From assembly GCA_035692985.1 (NCBI GenBank), contig DASSHG010000009.1, positions 212,747-276,746 of the forward strand: a stretch of DNA of 64,000 bases. Reading direction: 5' to 3'. Positions 24,557 to 34,015 of this stretch are shown here, piece after piece (position 1 is the first letter of the stretch; every line of letters begins with the position of its first letter). Below the pieces are notes generated by a model. It saw only the letters and a list, made by a program, of their open reading frames with translations. It was not told the origin of the DNA and did not search any database. The position numbers were made by a program, and so were the translations under genes. This DNA comes from JARIHC01 sp035692985 (GTDB taxonomy: Bacteria > Patescibacteriota > Saccharimonadia > Saccharimonadales > UBA4665).

Positions 24557-27500
24557 ATGGCGGCCAACACAGACAAAACCAGCGATTCTCAAGCAGCGCC
24601 CGGTGCGGCAACGGAAAGCAGCTCGCCCGCTAATTCAAGCGGCCAGAATAGAAAATTGCCAAATTTTAGAAGTAAGTTGGTGATCAAAACTATCCTGGGG
24701 TTGGCGTTACTGGTGGTGGTCATACTTGTTGGTTGGCACTTCTATAACGACAGTAGGAATGTTGTCATCGGCAATACCACCATCACTCCTAAACAAGTCA
24801 ACGAGCTGAGCGATGAGCTTGCCCAGTATACGAAGAAGAACAAAAATGTCAGCTTTGGTAATACCCATAAGACCGCGCGGGACACCCTTATTCTGAACGC
24901 CGCGCTTAAGGATGAAGCAAAAAGGCTTCATGCCACGATTGGCCAAGCTGACATTGATAAAGTGCAGGCCAATCAATATAAAACTTATGGCGGCAAAGAC
25001 AAGTACCAGGGGTTTGCGGATTACCAAGGGATTGGGAAATTCACCCAGCTTAACGCCGAAAATAATGCTTATAAAGCCAAACTGGAAGATAAGCTTATCG
25101 CCAAGAAAGATTTGCTGGTAGCGGGTATTATATATGACACGCCGTACGTCAATAATTCCACCAATCCTACCCCGATGGCGCTCAGACAGCAGGCCCTGGC
25201 AACCGTCCAAAAGAAATTCTTGCCGCTTTTTCAGCAGAACAAGAGCGACCAGACAATAATCGCCCAAGCAGACATCGGCCCCGGTAAGCGCATATCCACC
25301 GGCAGTAAAGGCACCTACTTCAACAGCATGCCGAGCGTGGCGTTTTACGCGAAAGGCTGTACGACCGCCAGTCCATGCTTCAACGACGTGAAAGCAAAAC
25401 CGCTTTCCGGCCTGCCTGATCCGGTTTCCACGCAGAAAGAAGTGGATAAGCTCACGACGATTGGGCAGAGTACGGGCGTATTCAACTCGGAAGCAGGCTT
25501 CGTGGGGGTTCTGCGCCTGGTCGGCAAGACCTCCGGTAATTACGGTTCTTGGGACCAATTTCTGCAACATTACGAAGATAAGTATGCCAAAGGAAGATTG
25601 CTGGGCTCTATCTTGCTGTCTGGCGACCAGTCTATATATAAAGCAGTGCGTTATCTGACGAACCATCTAGCAGTCATTAATGACCATCTCGACGCTTTGG
25701 TGTGGCAAAAAGCATCAGCCGACCCGAGCTGTACTGATAACAGCGCACACTTAGTTAATCTGAATATCCACGCCTACAACCAAAATGGCGGCAATCTGAG
25801 CGGCGCCACGGTAACCGAGACCCGCCCGAATGCCCAGTGTCCTAACTCCGGCGGACGTTATATAGACAGCCAGACCGGAGCTAACCATGGGCCGAATGGC
25901 GGCAGTACTAACAGCAGCGGCCAACTAAGCTTCAACGACAACTGCTACAACAGCCCGCCTGACTGGAGTCAGAGCGGACCCAGCGGTTACACATTGGGTT
26001 GGGTGCATGTCTATGACGTCGATGGGGACGATGCCACCATGGTAGTCGGCCAAAACTTCAATGGCACCATCACGGATCAGAACGCAATCGGTAAAGCTAT
26101 AACCGATTCCGGTATATGGAATAACGGCGTCCTCAATACTGCCGGCTCACTCACCATCGAGCTGCACTATAACCAGACACCTACGACCTGGACGCTTACC
26201 AGCACGAGCACGGTCGATGGCGTGCAGGGTACCATCCGGGCGGCTCCCGGCTCCCACCACACTTTCAAACACACTATCCATAACAACGGCCCGAGCACCG
26301 CTACTTATAACTGGGCCATAAAGGACGGCACAGGTAGCGGGTACTCCGGCACTGGCATTAATTCCGGCGGCAACATTAACGTGAATAACGACAGTAACGG
26401 CCCTAATGGCTATACTAAAGGCTATACGGTTCCGGGTAGTGCTAAAAACGGCGATAAATATTGTATGCGCATAGACTACAGTCATGCCGACGGCCCCACG
26501 GACGGATCGAACTCAAACAGCTCACCAGCCTGTATTATCGTAGACAACGGGCACACCCAGCCGCCTTCGCCAGCCTTTGGCTGTAACAATGTGACCGTGC
26601 CGCATACCGATGGTTACATTACATATACCACCATCAGCGGTACCGACTCGGATGGCACCTATGAAACTGATCCCGGCGGTCCGGATTTAAATCTTAATAT
26701 GACACCTACGCATAAGGACGTCAGCATAACCACGGACGTATGGCACAACGTCAATGCAGGTACCGGGAACCCGCCTAATTGGCAAGAGTTGCCTGGCAAC
26801 CCACAGACACCCATTGTCTACCACTGTTTGCACGCTTCCTGTTCGGGCGGCTGGGTAGATGGCGATGGGCCATGGGACGGTTCGTACAATCCTGACGGTT
26901 CGCAGCATCATATAGTTCAAGCCGGCCATTCGTTTACAGCTTATGTGAACGTGAAGAACGATAACACGGCCACAGTCGCCCAACCTATACAGTCCAGCGT
27001 TGGCGATACTCACTTCAGTCTCACAGAACCACCCGATCAATATAGGAGTGACCTTCGCACTCACAATACTGACTTTGGTTTGGACGTTGGCGAAGAGGAA
27101 ACGAAAAAAATTGACGATTTTGCTCCGAACGGCAACACCAACCAGATCAGGAGTATGACCTTGCAGTTCTATCCTGATTACTATGGGTCTGACAGGCTGG
27201 ATGACGGCACCAATTGCTCAATAACATTCAATATATACCAGCACTTCGACGCATCATTGCCCCCGCCAAAATCAGATCCGGAGCCGACCAAGGAGCATCC
27301 ATATCAAGGGGTGGACTACGCAACGTATATTAACGTCAAGAACGACTTGAGCCACGCCGTAAACATCCCGACCAGTAGCGAATTTTATAAGCTGGCGGCC
27401 GTTGGCGGGAAAACTACCATAGCCTCCAGCACCGGCGGTACCTACGGCATCTACCCGCCTTATCCGTCATCACCGGGCGGCACTCCCACGACCACGCTTT

Positions 27501-29287
27501 TCGGGCACTACAATATCGCGGCAGGATCCTACCAGGCGGGCGATGAATACTGCGCTCATATCCACGCCGACTACACGACAGGTTATGTGGGGCCTGATAA
27601 TGGCGTTGTGGCCGCGGCCAATCCGGCCGACAATTATACCTGTCCGCGCATTGCCAACGAACCCTATTTCCATGTCTATAACAGTGATATTTCGGCGGGC
27701 GGGGATTTCGGCCAATGCTCTAAAGACGGCGGCACGCTGGCTGGTTACTCTGATATCAGCGATCCGCCCGGTGCTACCCGCGGCAGCAGCACGCAGCTTA
27801 GTGCCTTGGCCTTGTTGAAAATTACCGGCGTAGCCAGTGCCCAAAGCCCCGGCAATATCAACGGCTCGCCGACCAAGCTGAGCTTTGCCAATGACCCCAA
27901 CGAAGTACAGGTCGATTCCACCGGCAACGAAAGCCCAGCCCTAGGCGGGTATATTGGCGGCCCCAACAACCAGGATAATGCTTGCCGCACCCTGACCAAC
28001 GAAACAGCGCCGACCGGTGCTCCTACAAACACCAGCTCCAATCCTGTAATCAACGATATCGGCACGCTAAGCGGCTCTCACCTCGCTCCCAAAAACAATC
28101 CTAGCGACCCCGATGTCTATCTCAATTCCCAAGTCTATGATGACGGTACCGACAATACCAAACTCACTATTAAAGGCGGCACGCTGCCTAGTAGCATCAA
28201 CACTAACGTCTCCATCTTTGTCAAAGGCGACGTCTACATATCCAACAACATCACCTACGGTAATGGGTGGGGCGCCGGCACTGCGCCCTCGTTCGTAGTG
28301 CACGCCACCGGCAATATCTATGTAGCGCCAGGCGTTAAACAGCTGGCCGGTGTCTACATCGCCCAGGAAAAATCAGATGGCACAAAGGGCAAGATCTATA
28401 CTTGCGCCGACACCGTCAACCACTTCAGTCCAATGTCGGCCGCCAACCTGTATAACGGCTGCAAAAACCAGCTGGTGGTGACCGGCAACTTCGTGGCCAA
28501 GCAAATCAACCTGATGCGGACCTTGGGCAGCTTGCGCGACGAGGAGCCCAATGCCGCCGTACCAGCCCGGCTCGGATCAACAGCCGTACCATTCCATCGC
28601 TACTACTGTGGTGGACTTGTGCGCCCAGGCTACCATTATTACCAGGCTGATTCCACTCCGCCGCGACCGTCAAAACAACCTATTGGTTGCGGCGATGAAG
28701 GGGCTAATGGTTACATATTGCCAACACAAACTGAAGGTAGCGTACCATTGTATTACACCACCCCTACCAGTCTTACTCGCCAAAACTCGTACTACACCAC
28801 TAATTACAGCCAGGCCGTACACAACATTGGAATACCGTCAGGATCAGACGTCGCCTGTTTCACACCTGCCGCTACCTGTAATCCAGTTATAGTTGGTTAT
28901 GTCCAAACGTCACCTAAACAGGATACTACGCCACTGTATGGTCTTTACGGTACTGACAGCCAAACCTATTTCTATACGACCAGTAAAGCCGAACATGATA
29001 GCACACTGAGCGCTATCCAAAGTGCGGGGGTTGATCATGGGTGGAGCCTTGGCATCGTGGCATATGTCTATACTAAAGCTCACGTAGGCGGCTCTCCCGC
29101 CGTGGGTCTGACCGCACCGGCCGCGCCGCACTGTAGCAATCTAGGATCCCAGAGCATAGCCAGTACTTGCGCCGGCGAGATCTTTGAATACAGCCCCGCT
29201 TTATACCTCTCGAGCCCGGCTGACCAGCCGCCGGGCGGCGGATCGCTGCAATTCCAGTCGATCACCAGCCTGCCGCCGGTGCTCTGA
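24557..29287 (+). CDS. Giant membrane-anchored surface protein
   Basis: 1576 residues. Disordered N-terminus, one membrane anchor (~42-64, KLVIKTILGLALLVVVILVG), then an extracytoplasmic part. Residues ~68-390 resemble the chaperone region of SurA/parvulin-like proteins (helical, VVIGNTTITPKQVNEL start). Residues ~400-1330 are Asn/Gly/Thr-rich beta-type repeats with scattered Cys and CARDB-like stretches (YINVKND, YCMRIDYSHA, YCAHIHADY). Residues ~1190-1320 resemble a polymer-forming or autotransporter-like strand region. Residues ~1337-1520 carry a DUF5648-like lectin or lipase-associated module (YHYYQAD, LYYTTPT, TYFYTTSKAEHD, VGYVQT, VAYVYT). Sits directly upstream of pilM, so it is probably a pilus-linked adhesin (inference). 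Start ATG has no good Shine-Dalgarno site. Confidence 0.7.
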   Translation: MAANTDKTSDSQAAPGAATESSSPANSSGQNRKLPNFRSKLVIKTILGLALLVVVILVGWHFYNDSRNVVIGNTTITPKQVNELSDELAQYTKKNKNVSFGNTHKTARDTLILNAALKDEAKRLHATIGQADIDKVQANQYKTYGGKDKYQGFADYQGIGKFTQLNAENNAYKAKLEDKLIAKKDLLVAGIIYDTPYVNNSTNPTPMALRQQALATVQKKFLPLFQQNKSDQTIIAQADIGPGKRISTGSKGTYFNSMPSVAFYAKGCTTASPCFNDVKAKPLSGLPDPVSTQKEVDKLTTIGQSTGVFNSEAGFVGVLRLVGKTSGNYGSWDQFLQHYEDKYAKGRLLGSILLSGDQSIYKAVRYLTNHLAVINDHLDALVWQKASADPSCTDNSAHLVNLNIHAYNQNGGNLSGATVTETRPNAQCPNSGGRYIDSQTGANHGPNGGSTNSSGQLSFNDNCYNSPPDWSQSGPSGYTLGWVHVYDVDGDDATMVVGQNFNGTITDQNAIGKAITDSGIWNNGVLNTAGSLTIELHYNQTPTTWTLTSTSTVDGVQGTIRAAPGSHHTFKHTIHNNGPSTATYNWAIKDGTGSGYSGTGINSGGNINVNNDSNGPNGYTKGYTVPGSAKNGDKYCMRIDYSHADGPTDGSNSNSSPACIIVDNGHTQPPSPAFGCNNVTVPHTDGYITYTTISGTDSDGTYETDPGGPDLNLNMTPTHKDVSITTDVWHNVNAGTGNPPNWQELPGNPQTPIVYHCLHASCSGGWVDGDGPWDGSYNPDGSQHHIVQAGHSFTAYVNVKNDNTATVAQPIQSSVGDTHFSLTEPPDQYRSDLRTHNTDFGLDVGEEETKKIDDFAPNGNTNQIRSMTLQFYPDYYGSDRLDDGTNCSITFNIYQHFDASLPPPKSDPEPTKEHPYQGVDYATYINVKNDLSHAVNIPTSSEFYKLAAVGGKTTIASSTGGTYGIYPPYPSSPGGTPTTTLFGHYNIAAGSYQAGDEYCAHIHADYTTGYVGPDNGVVAAANPADNYTCPRIANEPYFHVYNSDISAGGDFGQCSKDGGTLAGYSDISDPPGATRGSSTQLSALALLKITGVASAQSPGNINGSPTKLSFANDPNEVQVDSTGNESPALGGYIGGPNNQDNACRTLTNETAPTGAPTNTSSNPVINDIGTLSGSHLAPKNNPSDPDVYLNSQVYDDGTDNTKLTIKGGTLPSSINTNVSIFVKGDVYISNNITYGNGWGAGTAPSFVVHATGNIYVAPGVKQLAGVYIAQEKSDGTKGKIYTCADTVNHFSPMSAANLYNGCKNQLVVTGNFVAKQINLMRTLGSLRDEEPNAAVPARLGSTAVPFHRYYCGGLVRPGYHYYQADSTPPRPSKQPIGCGDEGANGYILPTQTEGSVPLYYTTPTSLTRQNSYYTTNYSQAVHNIGIPSGSDVACFTPAATCNPVIVGYVQTSPKQDTTPLYGLYGTDSQTYFYTTSKAEHDSTLSAIQSAGVDHGWSLGIVAYVYTKAHVGGSPAVGLTAPAAPHCSNLGSQSIASTCAGEIFEYSPALYLSSPADQPPGGGSLQFQSITSLPPVL

Positions 29288-29324
29288 GCGGGTACCCCCC
29301 TGGACGCGTACCGCTTATGTTTGC

Positions 29325-29359
29325 TATAATTCAGCATGTCACAAGTCAAAAGGCAATAG
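29325..29359 (+). other. First promoter and mini-ORF upstream of pilM
   Basis: TATAAT (29325-29330) is followed after 5 nt by ATG 29336 opening a 7-codon frame (MSQVKRQ, stop 29357-29359). It mirrors the second promoter and mini-ORF 80 bp downstream. Translation of either is unproven. Confidence 0.3.
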
Positions 29360-29406
29360 AAAATGGGTGGAAAAAACAAACGACACTGCAACGATAGCGC
29401 TTATGC

Positions 29407-29412
29407 TATAAT
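29407..29412 (+). promoter_or_regulatory. -10 element (TATAAT) for the pil operon
   Basis: TTATGCTATAATG at 29401-29413 is nearly identical to the sequence before rnpB (61561-61573). Predicted start is at 29419/29420. Confidence 0.65.
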
Positions 29413-29419
29413 GCGACAG

Positions 29420-29464
29420 ATGAACACCTCAAGTACGGCGGGTACGGCCGGAGCCAGCGTATGA
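29420..29464 (+). CDS. Leaderless 14-residue leader peptide coupled to pilM
   Basis: ATG 29420 lies 7 nt after TATAAT, and the frame MNTSSTAGTAGASV ends with TGA 29462-29464 overlapping the pilM start (ATGA at 29461-29464). The pilM start has no strong Shine-Dalgarno site, so ribosomes terminating here could restart on pilM. Inferred from arrangement only. Confidence 0.4.
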   Translation: MNTSSTAGTAGASV

Positions 29465-30504
29465 GTTTACTATTCGGTGCGGCATCCGACTTTTTCGGTC
29501 TTGATATTGGCAGCACGGCGGTGCGGCTGGTACAGCTGCAGGGTGCCGGAAACGCCAAATCGCTGCTGAAGTACGCCTATGTACCGGTAGACGCTACGGT
29601 AGCGCTCAGTGATTCCAAGGCCGACCAGCAGAAACTGGCCCAGACCATCTCGCAGTTAGTCGGCCAAGCGCATGTTACTACTAAAAATGTTGCTGTCGGT
29701 ATTCCATCCAGCCGGGTTTTTACCACCGTGGCTGATGTTGACCGCTTGCCCACCAACGAACTGGCCAAGGCTATCCCCCTGCAGGCCGATGCGCTTATCC
29801 CGACACCTCTCAGTGAATCTACTATTGACTGGTCGCTGCTTGGTGACTCGCCAAGTGATAAGACCAAGCAGGAAATCCTGCTCACCAGCGTGCCCAACAA
29901 ATTCGTGGAAGACCGTCTGGATATGCTGGAATCAATCGGCCTGAACGTGATCGCTTTCGAACCGGATAACCTGGCTATGGCCCGCGCCTTGACGCTGGCA
30001 GATAGCCCGGGCGCCCAACTCATACTGGACGTCGGTCACCGGGCGACAGATCTGGTGATTGTTATGAACGGCGCGCCGCATCTGACCCGTAGTATCCCCA
30101 CGGGCGTGGAAGCACTCCTGAAAGCCGCCTCGCAGACGCTCAATATCGACGCCAAACAAGCCGAGCAATTCGTCTTTAAGTTCGGCCTGAGCCGCGAAAA
30201 GCTGGAGGGCCAGGTTTTTGGGGCCATCAGCGGCACCGTAGACCTGCTGAGTACCGAAGTAGAGAAGTCTATCAAGTTTTTCCAAACTCGTTATACGGGT
30301 GTAAAAGTGGAGCGGATTATCGTAACCGGTGGCGCCGCGATCATACCGGAATTCCCGCTGTATGTGGCCAATAAATTCGGCGTCAGCGTGGAAATCGGCA
30401 ATGCCTGGCGCGGAGTGACGTTTAGCCAGGACCGGCAGAACGAGTTGCTGGCCATATCCAACCAGTTTGGCGTGGCCGTCGGCTTAGCGGAGAGGAGCGC
30501 CTGA
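29461..30504 (+). CDS. pilM: Type IV pilus assembly protein PilM
   Basis: 347 residues. Actin-like ATPase of the FtsA/PilM fold on the cytoplasmic side of the pilus machine. Begins FFGLDIGSTAVRLVQLQG (phosphate-1 motif) and has LILDVGHRATDLVIVMNG (phosphate-2) and IIVTGGAAIIPEFPLYV (adenosine motif). Starts at ATG 29461, which overlaps the stop of a leader peptide. Overlaps the next gene by TGATG. Confidence 0.93.
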   Translation: MSLLFGAASDFFGLDIGSTAVRLVQLQGAGNAKSLLKYAYVPVDATVALSDSKADQQKLAQTISQLVGQAHVTTKNVAVGIPSSRVFTTVADVDRLPTNELAKAIPLQADALIPTPLSESTIDWSLLGDSPSDKTKQEILLTSVPNKFVEDRLDMLESIGLNVIAFEPDNLAMARALTLADSPGAQLILDVGHRATDLVIVMNGAPHLTRSIPTGVEALLKAASQTLNIDAKQAEQFVFKFGLSREKLEGQVFGAISGTVDLLSTEVEKSIKFFQTRYTGVKVERIIVTGGAAIIPEFPLYVANKFGVSVEIGNAWRGVTFSQDRQNELLAISNQFGVAVGLAERSA

Positions 30505-31202
30505 TGCAGCTCAATCTCTTACCGGCCGTAAAAATGGAATATATCAAGGCGCAGCGGGCGCGTCGCCTGGTATTGACGGTGTGCACATTAGTCACGATCG
30601 CGGCGCTGGCGCTGCTGCTCCTATTATTAAGTGTTGACGGCTTGCAAAAGAAGCATCTTAGCGATTTGAGCAAAGACATCACCTCGGAGAGCGGCAAGCT
30701 GCAACACGAGCCGCAAATCAACAAAATGCTGACCGTCCAGAACCAACTTGGCAGCCTAACGGCCTTGCACGCCAGCGAGCCGGCCGCTTCGCGGGTGTTT
30801 ACCTATCTTAACCAAGTGACACCGGCCAACGTCAGTATCACTGACTTCACGATAGATTTCACCAAACAAACAGCCACCATTACTGGCACCTCTGCTAACC
30901 TGGCCAACGTCAACCAATATGTTGACACCCTGAAACACGCCACCTATACGACTCCGGACAATAAGACTCCGCAGCCGGCTTTCAATAATGTTGTGCTGAC
31001 CAGCTTCAGCTTGAATACCGACTCCGGCAACTCCGGACAGGCCGCCAATTACACAATTAGCCTTTCTTACGACAAAAACATCTTCGATATCGCCCAAAAT
31101 GTCACGCTATCAGTACCCAAGATTACGACTACCCGTTTGACTGGCGGCCAGCCGACCGATTTATTCCAGGCCGCGCCACCGGCTAAGGGAGGGGGCCAAT
31201 AA
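30504..31202 (+). CDS. pilN: Type IV pilus protein PilN-like
   Basis: 232 residues. Short cytoplasmic start beginning MQLNLLPAVKMEYI, which matches the conserved INLLP peptide by which PilN binds PilM, one membrane span (~25-47), then a periplasmic-type coiled coil and ferredoxin-like domain. Its ATG overlaps the pilM stop and its stop overlaps the next ATG (TAATG), so translation is coupled through pilM-N-O. Confidence 0.85.
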   Translation: MQLNLLPAVKMEYIKAQRARRLVLTVCTLVTIAALALLLLLLSVDGLQKKHLSDLSKDITSESGKLQHEPQINKMLTVQNQLGSLTALHASEPAASRVFTYLNQVTPANVSITDFTIDFTKQTATITGTSANLANVNQYVDTLKHATYTTPDNKTPQPAFNNVVLTSFSLNTDSGNSGQAANYTISLSYDKNIFDIAQNVTLSVPKITTTRLTGGQPTDLFQAAPPAKGGGQ

Positions 31203-31879
31203 TGGCAGACAATCTGATTTCTACTAAGCGACTGGCCATTAGTAAGTCCAATGCCCAGATGGTGGCCGTGGTGGCCGTGGCATCGTTTATTACGATCTTT
31301 TGTCTGGTGGCTTCCAATGCCGTCTTTAGCCAGAACCGCTATCAGGCGAGGGTCATCAGCGCCAAAGAAAAAGCCCACAAACAGCTCCAACAAAATATCG
31401 ACAATTACAGTAATCTGGCAACCGCTTACAAGGCTTTCGATAATGCCTCTACCAACGTGATTGGCGGCAATAAAGGCGGTACTGGCGACAATGACGGCGC
31501 CAACTCCAAGATTATCCTGGACGCGCTGCCCAGCACCTATGATTTCCCGGCGCTGACCTCCAGTATCGAAAAAATCCTGACCGACAGCAACCTGAAAGTT
31601 ACCAGCATTACCGGTACCGATGACCAGCTGGCCCAGCAGGGCAACACCACCAGCGCTACGCCGCAGCCAGTCAATATACCGTTTACGTTTACGGTCAGCA
31701 ATGCCAGCTATACATCGGTTGGCCAGTTGATGACCAAACTTCAGCAATCCATCCGGCCGATCCAGGTAGACACGCTTGATGCCAGCGGCAGCCAGAACAA
31801 CATGACTGTTACCGTGACCGCCCACACCTATTACCAGCCGGGCAAGAATGTTAGCATAACCAAGAAGGTTATTAAATGA
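31202..31879 (+). CDS. pilO: Type IV pilus protein PilO-like
   Basis: 225 residues. One N-terminal membrane span (~19-40), a coiled coil (SAKEKAHKQLQQNIDNYSNLA), then a ferredoxin-like beta-alpha domain to the C-terminus. Pairs with PilN in the alignment complex. Identification rests on topology and position after pilN rather than strong sequence motifs. Its stop overlaps the next start by 4 bp. Confidence 0.78.
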   Translation: MADNLISTKRLAISKSNAQMVAVVAVASFITIFCLVASNAVFSQNRYQARVISAKEKAHKQLQQNIDNYSNLATAYKAFDNASTNVIGGNKGGTGDNDGANSKIILDALPSTYDFPALTSSIEKILTDSNLKVTSITGTDDQLAQQGNTTSATPQPVNIPFTFTVSNASYTSVGQLMTKLQQSIRPIQVDTLDASGSQNNMTVTVTAHTYYQPGKNVSITKKVIK

Positions 31880-32127
31880 AGCAAAAAGACATAGCCCTGA
31901 TAATCATGATAATTGCTATTGCCGGCGTCCTGTCGTTCTTTATCTCCAAGCAAATTTTTGCCTCGCCGAAAAACCGCCAGCAGCAGGTAGAAGTCGTCCA
32001 GCCGATTACCGCTGATTTCCCGAAGCCCGACAGCAACTACTTCAACAGCCAGGCGTTTGACCCGACACAAACCATTACTATCGGGCAGAATGCCAATCCG
32101 GATCCCTTCAGCGGCCAGTCGCAGTAG
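31876..32127 (+). CDS. Small single-span protein of the pil operon
   Basis: 83 residues: one membrane span (~6-29, IALIIMIIAIAGVLSFFISK) and a short Gln/Pro/Asp-rich outer part. Starts with ATGA overlap after pilO. It sits where pilP would be in Proteobacteria, but is far shorter and shows no lipobox or HR-domain; I would not call it PilP. Confidence 0.65.
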   Translation: MKQKDIALIIMIIAIAGVLSFFISKQIFASPKNRQQQVEVVQPITADFPKPDSNYFNSQAFDPTQTITIGQNANPDPFSGQSQ

Positions 32128-32142
32128 TAGGAGAGCCGTTTC

Positions 32143-33969
32143 ATGAACGTATTATCCGCCGCCAGCGAGCAGCAAATCCAAGATGTTTTGGTGGATAGCG
32201 GCATGCTCGAGGCCGGCAAACTGGCCGAGGCCAAAAAAGCCGCCAAAGCCAAGAAACTACCGCTGTTCGGCTACCTGGTAAAAAATAATTACATCAGCGA
32301 CGAGCAGCTGACTAAAGCTAACGCCACGGTTACCGATATGCCGTACGTCAACCTGACCAGTGCCCGGATCGATCCCAAAATCCTCAAACTGCTGCCGCAG
32401 GATATCGCCGAGCGCTACATGGCGGTGCCGCTGGGTGAAATGCAGCACCGGCTGGTCGTGGCCATGCTGGACGCCGACAACGTGCAGGCCGTCGACTACC
32501 TGAGCAACCGTATTGGCCGCCCGCTAAAAGTTTACGTAGCCAGCGAATCCGGTATCCGCCAGGTTTTGCGGCAATACGAGGCGCGGCTGGATACCCAGAT
32601 GGAATCGGTCCTCAAGCAGGGAGCGGCCGAAGCCGAGGCCGAGGTAGCTGATGCCGCCAAAGGTAGCCAAAAAGATACCCTGGCGACGTTTAACCGCGAC
32701 AGCAACGCTGTTAAGACCATTGTCCAGGACTCACCGATCAGCAAGGCGTTATCGGCGATTTTGGAGTTTGCCGCCCGCAACCGGGCCAGCGACGTCCACA
32801 TCGAGCCGCTCGAAAAGGAACTCAAGGTGCGTACCCGGATTGACGGCGTGCTGCGGGAGATCATGCGCTTGCCTAAAAACACCGAACCAGCCCTGATTTC
32901 GCGCGTCAAAATCCTGGCCAACCTGAAAATTGACGAGCATCGTATCCCGCAGGATGGCGGATTTACGGTGATTGTCGATAAAAAACCGATTGACCTGCGT
33001 ATTGCTATTTCGCCGACCGTCTGGGGTGAGCAGGTGGTTATCCGCTTGCTGGATAAGACCGGTACCTCGCTCAAGCTGGAGGATATGGGCTACACCGGCC
33101 GGGCGCTGCGCCTGATCCGCAAAGCCCTGCTGCAGCCGAACGGCATGATCCTGACTAGCGGCCCGACCGGCTCCGGCAAATCAACCTCGATGTATGCCCT
33201 GATCCAGGAGATCAAAAAAGACGCCATTAACATCGTAACTTTAGAAGATCCGGTTGAATACAAAATCGAGGGCATTAACCAAATCCAGGTTAATCCGGCG
33301 GTCGGCCTGACTTTCGCCAACGGCTTGCGCAGCGTTTTGCGCCAGGATCCCGACGTGGTGATGGTTGGCGAGATCCGCGACAAAGAAACGGCCCAGCTGG
33401 CCGTCCAGGCCTCGCTGACCGGCCACTTGGTATTCAGCACGCTGCATACCAACAGCGCGGCCGGCATCCTGCCGCGCTTGCTCGATATGGGTATCGAGCC
33501 GTTCCTGATAGCCAGCACCGTCCACACCGTTATTGGCCAGCGCCTGATCCGGCGGGTACCCGAAGTAGGCCGCCAAACTTATCAATCTTCAGCCGTCGAA
33601 ACCAAAGCTATCCAAGACGCTATCGGCAATATATTGCCGGCCAGCGCCGGCCAGATGCCGGCTGTCGCCCAGGACCTTGGTTATAAAAGCTTGCCCTTAA
33701 AGAGCCAAACCGCTTATACTTTAGTTAAGGGCACTGATAGCCCGGATACCCCCGGCGGTTACCGCGGCCGCATGGGATTATATGAAGTATTCGAGGTAAC
33801 AGAGGCCATCCAGGCATTAACTATGAAACGAGCTACCAGCACCGAAATCGAAAAAGCCGCCCAAGCCGAAGGTATGATTAACATGCGCCAGGACGGCTAC
33901 CTGAAAGCGCTGGACTCCAAGACCACTATAGAAGAGGTTAACCGCGTGGCGGCCGAGGACATAACATGA
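32143..33969 (+). CDS. pilB: Pilus extension ATPase PilB, without zinc-binding cysteines
   Basis: 608 residues. Hexameric ATPase that polymerises pilin. N-terminal MshEN-like domain (~1-150), then the GspE/PilB motor: Walker A GPTGSGKSTS (~340), Asp box VTLEDPVEYKIEGINQIQV, Walker B LRQDPDVVMVGEIRDKETA, His box GHLVFSTLHTNSAA. PilB usually has a CxxC...CxxC zinc motif near RLIRR; here that stretch (RRVPEVGRQTYQ ... GGYRGRMGLYEV) has no Cys. AGGAGAG precedes ATG 32143. Confidence 0.95.
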   Translation: MNVLSAASEQQIQDVLVDSGMLEAGKLAEAKKAAKAKKLPLFGYLVKNNYISDEQLTKANATVTDMPYVNLTSARIDPKILKLLPQDIAERYMAVPLGEMQHRLVVAMLDADNVQAVDYLSNRIGRPLKVYVASESGIRQVLRQYEARLDTQMESVLKQGAAEAEAEVADAAKGSQKDTLATFNRDSNAVKTIVQDSPISKALSAILEFAARNRASDVHIEPLEKELKVRTRIDGVLREIMRLPKNTEPALISRVKILANLKIDEHRIPQDGGFTVIVDKKPIDLRIAISPTVWGEQVVIRLLDKTGTSLKLEDMGYTGRALRLIRKALLQPNGMILTSGPTGSGKSTSMYALIQEIKKDAINIVTLEDPVEYKIEGINQIQVNPAVGLTFANGLRSVLRQDPDVVMVGEIRDKETAQLAVQASLTGHLVFSTLHTNSAAGILPRLLDMGIEPFLIASTVHTVIGQRLIRRVPEVGRQTYQSSAVETKAIQDAIGNILPASAGQMPAVAQDLGYKSLPLKSQTAYTLVKGTDSPDTPGGYRGRMGLYEVFEVTEAIQALTMKRATSTEIEKAAQAEGMINMRQDGYLKALDSKTTIEEVNRVAAEDIT

Positions 33970-34015
33970 AGAATCTAGTGAACCGCACGACAAACAGTAA
34001 AGGGAAGGTGGGAAA

